From Promethearchaeota archaeon CR_4 (lineage in GTDB: Archaea; Asgardarchaeota; Lokiarchaeia; Sigyniarchaeales; CR-4), in assembly GCA_001940655.1 (NCBI GenBank), contig MBAA01000088.1, positions 2,267 through 11,449 of the forward strand: 9,183 nucleotides of DNA, read 5' to 3'. A program made the position numbers and the translations under genes. The notes under the pieces are model-generated. The model did no database searches and was not told where the DNA came from. It saw nothing but the letters and a program-made list of their open reading frames with translations. Positions 6,065-9,183 of this stretch are shown in pieces. Position 1 is the first letter of the stretch; every line of letters begins with the position of its first letter.

Positions 6065-6658
6065 ATGGTAAAGTCTGGTTATTCATACATCAGTGACACC
6101 TGGCACAAAAACGAGCGGAAAATTACGTACGAATCGGATAATTGGAATCGCCTCGTGCAATATCGGAAAGAAGGCGTTATTACTCGAATTGACAAACCCA
6201 CGAAATTGCACCGTGCACGTATGTTAGGATATCAAGCATAGCAGGGCTATGTAATGATCAGAGTTCGCGTGAGAAAAGGAGCTCGTGCCAAAACTCGTCC
6301 AAAATCCGGGCGGAAAGCTCGAAATATGGGTATTAAAAAAATTACCGCCGGGAAATCAACCCGATGGATAGCAGAAGAACGGGTTGGCCGCAAGTTTCCA
6401 AACTTAGAAGTACTCAATTCATATTACGTAATCGAAGATGGAAGGTATAAGTGGTTTGAAGTCATAATGGTAGACCCTCACCACCCTGCCATAATCGCTG
6501 ACCCGAAAATTAACTGGATTGGAACTGGCGCAAATACTGGGCGTGTATACCGCGGTTTGACCGGTGCAGGTAAAAAGAGCAGGGGTCTATATAAAAAGGG
6601 TATTGGAACTGAAAAAATACGCCCGTCCTTGCGTGCGCATGGCCACCAAGGGAAATAA
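6065..6658 (+). CDS. rpl15e: Ribosomal protein L15e, interrupted by an in-frame TAG
   Basis: L15e is a large-subunit protein shared by archaea and eukaryotes. From the ATG at 6065 the frame reads MVKSGYSYISDTWHKNE and 58 codons to LGYQA, then TAG (6239-6241), then QGYVMIRVRVRKG and on to TAA at 6656. The two parts join with no frame change to 197 residues, the normal length. Family hallmarks are continuous across the stop: RIDKPTKLHRARMLGY before it; AEERVGRKFPNLEVLNSYYV, EVIMVDPHHPAI and RGLTGAGKKSRGL after it. The TAG stands where archaeal and eukaryotic homologues have lysine in GYKAKQG. A GTGGGA precedes the ATG by five bases. Restart at ATG 6254 is possible but would leave the protein without its N-terminal third. 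It leads the exosome/RNase P gene group. Confidence 0.93.
6239..6241 (+). other. In-frame TAG at conserved Lys codon of L15e
   Basis: This TAG replaces codon 59 of the L15e reading frame, between GCA (Ala) and CAG (Gln). Homologues have Lys here, and AAG to TAG is a single-base change. No hairpin of the kind proposed for pyrrolysine insertion elements is obvious immediately downstream. It may be a real recoded codon, a suppressed nonsense codon or a base-call error. Confidence 0.9.
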
Positions 6659-6688
6659 TTATTAATTCTTCTTTTTAGGAAGTACTCC

Positions 6689-7165
6689 ATGAATGAAGTC
6701 AAGATAGGCTCAATTTCCATCGAGACCTTTTGCCACGCCACGGAAGACCTCCCCAAAGTTCAAGATGCTGTAAAAAATCTCTGTAACTTGAAAGAAGTTC
6801 CTACGGAGGAACTTGGGCTTTCTACAAGCTATGTATATGGGGGGTACGGTAATATGATAGTGATCTTGCGGAGTGAATTAACGAAAGATCCCCTCAAGTC
6901 TCTGATTTTTCAACATCTTAATTCAACGATGTCTAAACTTGACAAGGGTTCATTATACCAGAATTTTGACCGGTTAGTGGAGGGAAAACACCTCTTTACC
7001 AGGTTCGACAAACAAATTGCTTATCAAGGTGGAGTGAAGATGACTAATGAGGATCCCATAAGGATAAAAATACAATTTAATATGGGGTTTGTCAGAAAGC
7101 ACCAAAATGCCGAGCTTATCAGGGAATATTGTCTTTCCACACATTTCATCGAAAAGGAAGAATGA
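6689..7165 (+). CDS. Exosome-associated RNA-binding domain protein (COG1325-like)
   Basis: This 158-residue protein matches the small archaeal RNA-binding family (COG1325, once DUF54) predicted to work with the exosome. The N-terminal IGSISIETFCHATEDLPKVQDAVKNL gives a strand-helix start with the HATED motif typical of the family. The middle segment LSTSYVYGGYGNMIVILRSELTK is a strand pair with the family's GG-Y-GN turn. The segment LYQNFDRLVEGKHLFTRFDKQIAYQG closes the conserved region before a second strand (DPIRIKIQFN). It lies 30 bases after the L15e stop with GGAAG six bases before its ATG, and six bases before the p30 gene. The position between L15e and RNase P genes is the conserved archaeal order and strongly supports the call. 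The biochemical role within exosome function is a family prediction, not shown here. Confidence 0.88.
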   Translation: MNEVKIGSISIETFCHATEDLPKVQDAVKNLCNLKEVPTEELGLSTSYVYGGYGNMIVILRSELTKDPLKSLIFQHLNSTMSKLDKGSLYQNFDRLVEGKHLFTRFDKQIAYQGGVKMTNEDPIRIKIQFNMGFVRKHQNAELIREYCLSTHFIEKEE

Positions 7166-7170
7166 TTTAA

Positions 7171-7896
7171 TTGTATTTTGATTCGGGAATAATGCCAGAT
7201 TTCCGTAACGTTATTGCAACGAAAGAATTATTTTCGAGTCTGCCATTTTTTGGGATTCGGGGATGTTTTGTCATCTGCAACCTCGTGACCCTCCCATTTT
7301 TTAAGGAATTGAAAGTGCAATTTCCGACTTTGGAACTCTATTCGAGATGTATCCTTCACCCTGAGAACATTGAATCCTTGAAACGTGAATACAAAAAATA
7401 TGCAGGGAAATTCGACATAATATCCGTGCAATCTTCGAGCACAGAAGTATTAAATTTTGCCGCACGGGATCCCCGGTTCCACGTATTATGTTTGAGAGCT
7501 CGAGCAGATTGGGCCGCATTTAACGCGGGAATAGGCAGTCTTGCGTTTCAATTTTCCGCAGGAGTGGAATTTCCCCTTGAATTTTTGATGAAAACAGAAA
7601 ATGGTAGTTCGCTTGTCATTCGTTTGTGCCGTAAAGCGATTAATATTGCAGTTCATACCCACGCTCCCATTTTATTATCCAGTTTCGCTAGTTCAAAATT
7701 CGACCTCATCGGGGGGAGGGAGATCGCATTTATTGGTAACACTATTTTTGGTATCCCCTTGGGAATCGGCAAGAAAATCACCTCCGTATTTCCCATATCG
7801 GTTATGAAGAAGAACCCTACCCAAAGCAATCGGGATGCCCTAACACTAGGAATTCGCGTTGTGTCAGATTTCCGCGAGGAGGATGGAGCCCAATGA
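7171..7896 (+). CDS. rnp3: RNase P protein component 3 (p30 family)
   Basis: The p30 subunit (Rpp30 homologue) pairs with POP5 to activate the RNase P RNA, which removes tRNA 5' leaders. The 241-residue product has the TIM-barrel pattern of repeated strand-helix units (GCFVICNLVTLP, FDIISVQS, FHVLCLRA, VIRLCRKAINIAV). Near residues 164-190 the APILLSSFASS and GGREIAFIGNTIFGIPLG segments recall the family's GxREI helix. Gene order after COG1325 and a four-base ATGA overlap with POP5 confirm the identity better than the fairly diverged sequence alone. The TTG start at 7171 places YFDSGIM as the first strand; an ATG at 7192 would cut into it, so TTG is preferred. GGAAG lies 12 bases before the TTG. 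Confidence 0.87.
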   Translation: MYFDSGIMPDFRNVIATKELFSSLPFFGIRGCFVICNLVTLPFFKELKVQFPTLELYSRCILHPENIESLKREYKKYAGKFDIISVQSSSTEVLNFAARDPRFHVLCLRARADWAAFNAGIGSLAFQFSAGVEFPLEFLMKTENGSSLVIRLCRKAINIAVHTHAPILLSSFASSKFDLIGGREIAFIGNTIFGIPLGIGKKITSVFPISVMKKNPTQSNRDALTLGIRVVSDFREEDGAQ

Positions 7897-8228
7897 AACT
7901 CGAACGGCAGCGGTACATCTTAGTCGATTACTTGTCCGAACAGCCAATCGAAGACAAAGAAATTCTCAATTCCCTATGGCACACGTTCACCAGATTATTC
8001 GGGGAAGTCAATGCAGGCGGGGTCGGTCTTTATATCATATCCCACGATCTTGAATCCAAGCGAATTATCTTGCGATGTGCCCATAAACAGAAAGAAAACG
8101 TAATTACTACGGTATCCTTGACCCGGAAAACGTATGGAAAGCGGATCGCATTTTGTACCCGTTTAACTAGCGGAACCCTCTTAAGTTTGAGGCGAAAAAC
8201 AAAAGCACTGGACATGCTGGTAAAATAA
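7893..8228 (+). CDS. rnp2: RNase P protein component 2 (POP5 family)
   Basis: The 111-residue POP5 homologue forms a complex with p30 and supports the catalytic centre of RNase P RNA. It opens with RQRYILVDYLSEQPI, typical of the first RRM-like strand, then a helix EILNSLWHTFTRLFGEVNAGG. The strand pair GVGLYIISHDLESKRIILRCAHKQ and the final TSGTLLSLRRK match the family's closing G-T-hydrophobic-basic helix. Length is usual for archaeal members. The start ATG overlaps the p30 TGA as ATGA, and GAGGAGGATGGAG upstream gives a strong ribosome-binding site, so tight coupling with p30 is expected. In many archaea the next gene is the proteasome alpha subunit; here unrecognised genes follow. Confidence 0.9.
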   Translation: MKLERQRYILVDYLSEQPIEDKEILNSLWHTFTRLFGEVNAGGVGLYIISHDLESKRIILRCAHKQKENVITTVSLTRKTYGKRIAFCTRLTSGTLLSLRRKTKALDMLVK

Positions 8229-8293
8229 TTTAAAGACCTAATACTTACACCTTAACCTAGCAATCTTGCAATGCCCCTTCGGAGATTCCTCTC

Positions 8294-8740
8294 GTGCCTC
8301 ACCTAACGTATGCGGAAATCTTAGATAGGAAAAAAATCAAAAAACTAGTTGAATTTTCATCCCATTCAACAATTTTTTCCAACATAGTAAATTCTTCGAA
8401 TGCAAATTTTTTTCTTATCATATACGTTGATGGCAAACAATTCGTTAAAATGCACATCTATCCCATCGCAGAGAATGCGGTCGTCAAGATCACTATCGAA
8501 GGAGACGGCATTTCCAACGATGTCTTGATTGCACTCTCGAATCTTGCAAGGAGAATGAACGTAATTCATACCTCGGGGTTTGTTTTCGTCAAGAATCACG
8601 TGATCTTTGAAATGTACCTTGGGAAAACTGGTGCCTTCCAAAAATTTGAAGAAGTTCAACGGGAATTTACACAGTTAAAAACCATCGATCGCGTGGCATT
8701 GGAAGAAATAGACCCCAAACATCCTTCTACGGTGAACTAA
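8294..8740 (+). CDS. ACT-like small protein, paralogue of the 3038 product
   Basis: A 148-residue protein of unknown function. Residues 38-110 align with the protein from 3038-3472: NFFLIIYVDG, then VKMHIYPIAENAVVKITIEG, a helix DVLIALSNLARRMNV, and HTSGFVFVKNHVIFEMYL. The TSG motif falls at residues 93-95 in both, and the acidic helix that follows (KFEEVQREF) also corresponds. The alternation suggests an ACT-like or related ferredoxin-like alpha-beta domain; this is judged by eye. The start is GTG with GGAG nine bases upstream; no in-frame ATG lies nearby. It follows POP5 by 65 bases and ends two bases before the next start, so it is probably in the same transcript as the unrecognised gene that follows. 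A regulatory ligand-binding role is possible but unproven. Confidence 0.72.
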   Translation: MPHLTYAEILDRKKIKKLVEFSSHSTIFSNIVNSSNANFFLIIYVDGKQFVKMHIYPIAENAVVKITIEGDGISNDVLIALSNLARRMNVIHTSGFVFVKNHVIFEMYLGKTGAFQKFEEVQREFTQLKTIDRVALEEIDPKHPSTVN

Positions 8741-8741
8741 T

Positions 8742-9183
8742 ATGAGCTGGCGTGTGAAATTGCAACCCCCCGGAATGGAGGGCACGAGTGAAATTGAATT
8801 AGCAGATGTTGTCCCCTTTTTCAAGGCCTACCCCGAAGTTAAGCGAAATTTCTTTGACGACCTCGTCACGAACGTCAACAAGAACAAGGAGTGTTACGTG
8901 GGAGCAAATATCATCACGGTTACTGGACCTGACCAGAAGGACTGGTCTAAAAATCCTTGGTTGTTACTGATTGCGCGAGAAACGGAGAAGGAAGCGCCTT
9001 TCTGGTTGCTATTTAAACGGGAAAAGACTCTCGCGGGGTATATCGTTGCCCTCGGCCCCCCGGGGGTGGTTACCTACGCCAAGGAAGAAGGTTTGGACGA
9101 AATTCGCCGCATCTTGGAATATATCATCGCCTTCGCGAATCGCTGGGACATTTCTATCTTCTTGCCCACCATTCCCGATATGG
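8742..9183 (+). CDS. Unrecognised protein, 3' end beyond window
   Basis: An open frame from ATG 8742 runs 147 codons to the window edge with no stop. It begins MSWRVKLQPPGMEGTSEIEL. I do not recognise the family. Visible structure: a helix-rich segment FFKAYPEVKRNFFDDLVTNV, then hydrophobic strands around WLLLIARE and FWLLFKREKTLAGYIVALGPPG, then a long helix LDEIRRILEYIIAFANRW followed by strand ISIFLPT. This suggests a compact alpha-beta domain. There is no signal peptide. The ATG lies one base after the TAA of the ACT-like gene, which implies translational coupling. The codon choice is visibly richer in GC at third positions than the neighbouring genes. The evidence for coding is the long open frame, the tight spacing and the amphipathic pattern. 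Confidence 0.7.
   Translation, partial: MSWRVKLQPPGMEGTSEIELADVVPFFKAYPEVKRNFFDDLVTNVNKNKECYVGANIITVTGPDQKDWSKNPWLLLIARETEKEAPFWLLFKREKTLAGYIVALGPPGVVTYAKEEGLDEIRRILEYIIAFANRWDISIFLPTIPDM

Noticed and set aside
6254..6658. Independent 134-residue gene starting at ATG 6254
   Set aside because: It is the C-terminal two thirds of L15e; the frame, motifs and length join exactly to the upstream 58 codons, and no strong ribosome-binding site precedes 6254 beyond AGGG that itself encodes conserved residues.
8229..8293. Possible small RNA or attenuator between POP5 and the ACT-like gene
   Set aside because: The 65 bases hold no C/D or H/ACA boxes, no convincing hairpin and no open frame; only the GGAG before the GTG start is meaningful.
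8366..8659. 97-codon minus-strand frame opposite the ACT-like gene
   Set aside because: The plus-strand frame has a paralogue in the window with aligned motifs, so the opposite strand is a shadow.
9054..9066. CCCCCCGGGGG palindrome
   Set aside because: It lies within an open coding frame where it encodes Gly-Pro-Pro-Gly; GC-rich codons explain it without a regulatory role.
1..9183. CRISPR array, insertion sequence or tRNA gene
   Set aside because: I saw no regularly spaced repeats, no transposase-like product with terminal inverted repeats, and no tRNA cloverleaf motifs on either strand.

Overview
The window reads as archaeal chromosome, probably from an Asgard archaeon. Three things point there. 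A ribosomal protein L15e gene is followed by the archaeal exosome/RNase P block. An N-terminal longin-like domain is fused to winged helices, a style familiar from Asgard genomes. There is also a good candidate C/D box sRNA. The phylum is inferred from protein style, not proven. Base composition is moderately AT-rich, genes are tightly packed on both strands, and TTG and GTG starts are used beside ATG.

Layout. 1-1582 (minus): a HAD-family phosphatase followed by a nitrilase-superfamily amidohydrolase, probably one transcript. 1583-1747: a divergent AT-rich promoter region with a repeated motif. 1748-3801 (plus): three information-processing or regulatory-looking genes, namely a longin-like/winged-helix protein, a small ACT-like protein whose C-terminus looks frameshifted, and a small winged-helix protein. 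3802-4013: a gap between convergent genes that holds the candidate C/D box guide RNA (3908-3976). 4014-5852 (minus): a short archaeal hypothetical protein downstream of serA, which encodes a phosphoglycerate dehydrogenase of the compact bacterial type. 5853-6064: a divergent intergenic region with a 22-bp near-perfect palindrome just upstream of the L15e gene. 6065-8228 (plus): L15e, an exosome-associated RNA-binding protein, RNase P p30 and RNase P POP5. 8229-9183: a second member of the ACT-like family and an unrecognised gene that runs off the window.

The 6065-8228 genes form the classic archaeal link between ribosome synthesis, RNA decay and tRNA 5' processing. The p30 and POP5 genes overlap by four bases, so equal production of the two RNase P subunits is likely. 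The candidate C/D box RNA would belong to the same broad theme of rRNA maturation. SerA makes the first committed step of serine synthesis and keeps the residues for serine feedback control.

The most striking observation is an in-frame TAG inside the L15e gene, at the position of a lysine that is conserved in archaeal and eukaryotic L15. The frame is otherwise perfect on both sides, and none of the twelve complete genes here ends in TAG. This may be a sequencing error, a suppressed stop, or UAG read as pyrrolysine or another amino acid. A possible frameshift in the 3038 gene and an eight-A run at the start of serA mean that sequence quality must be checked before any recoding is believed.
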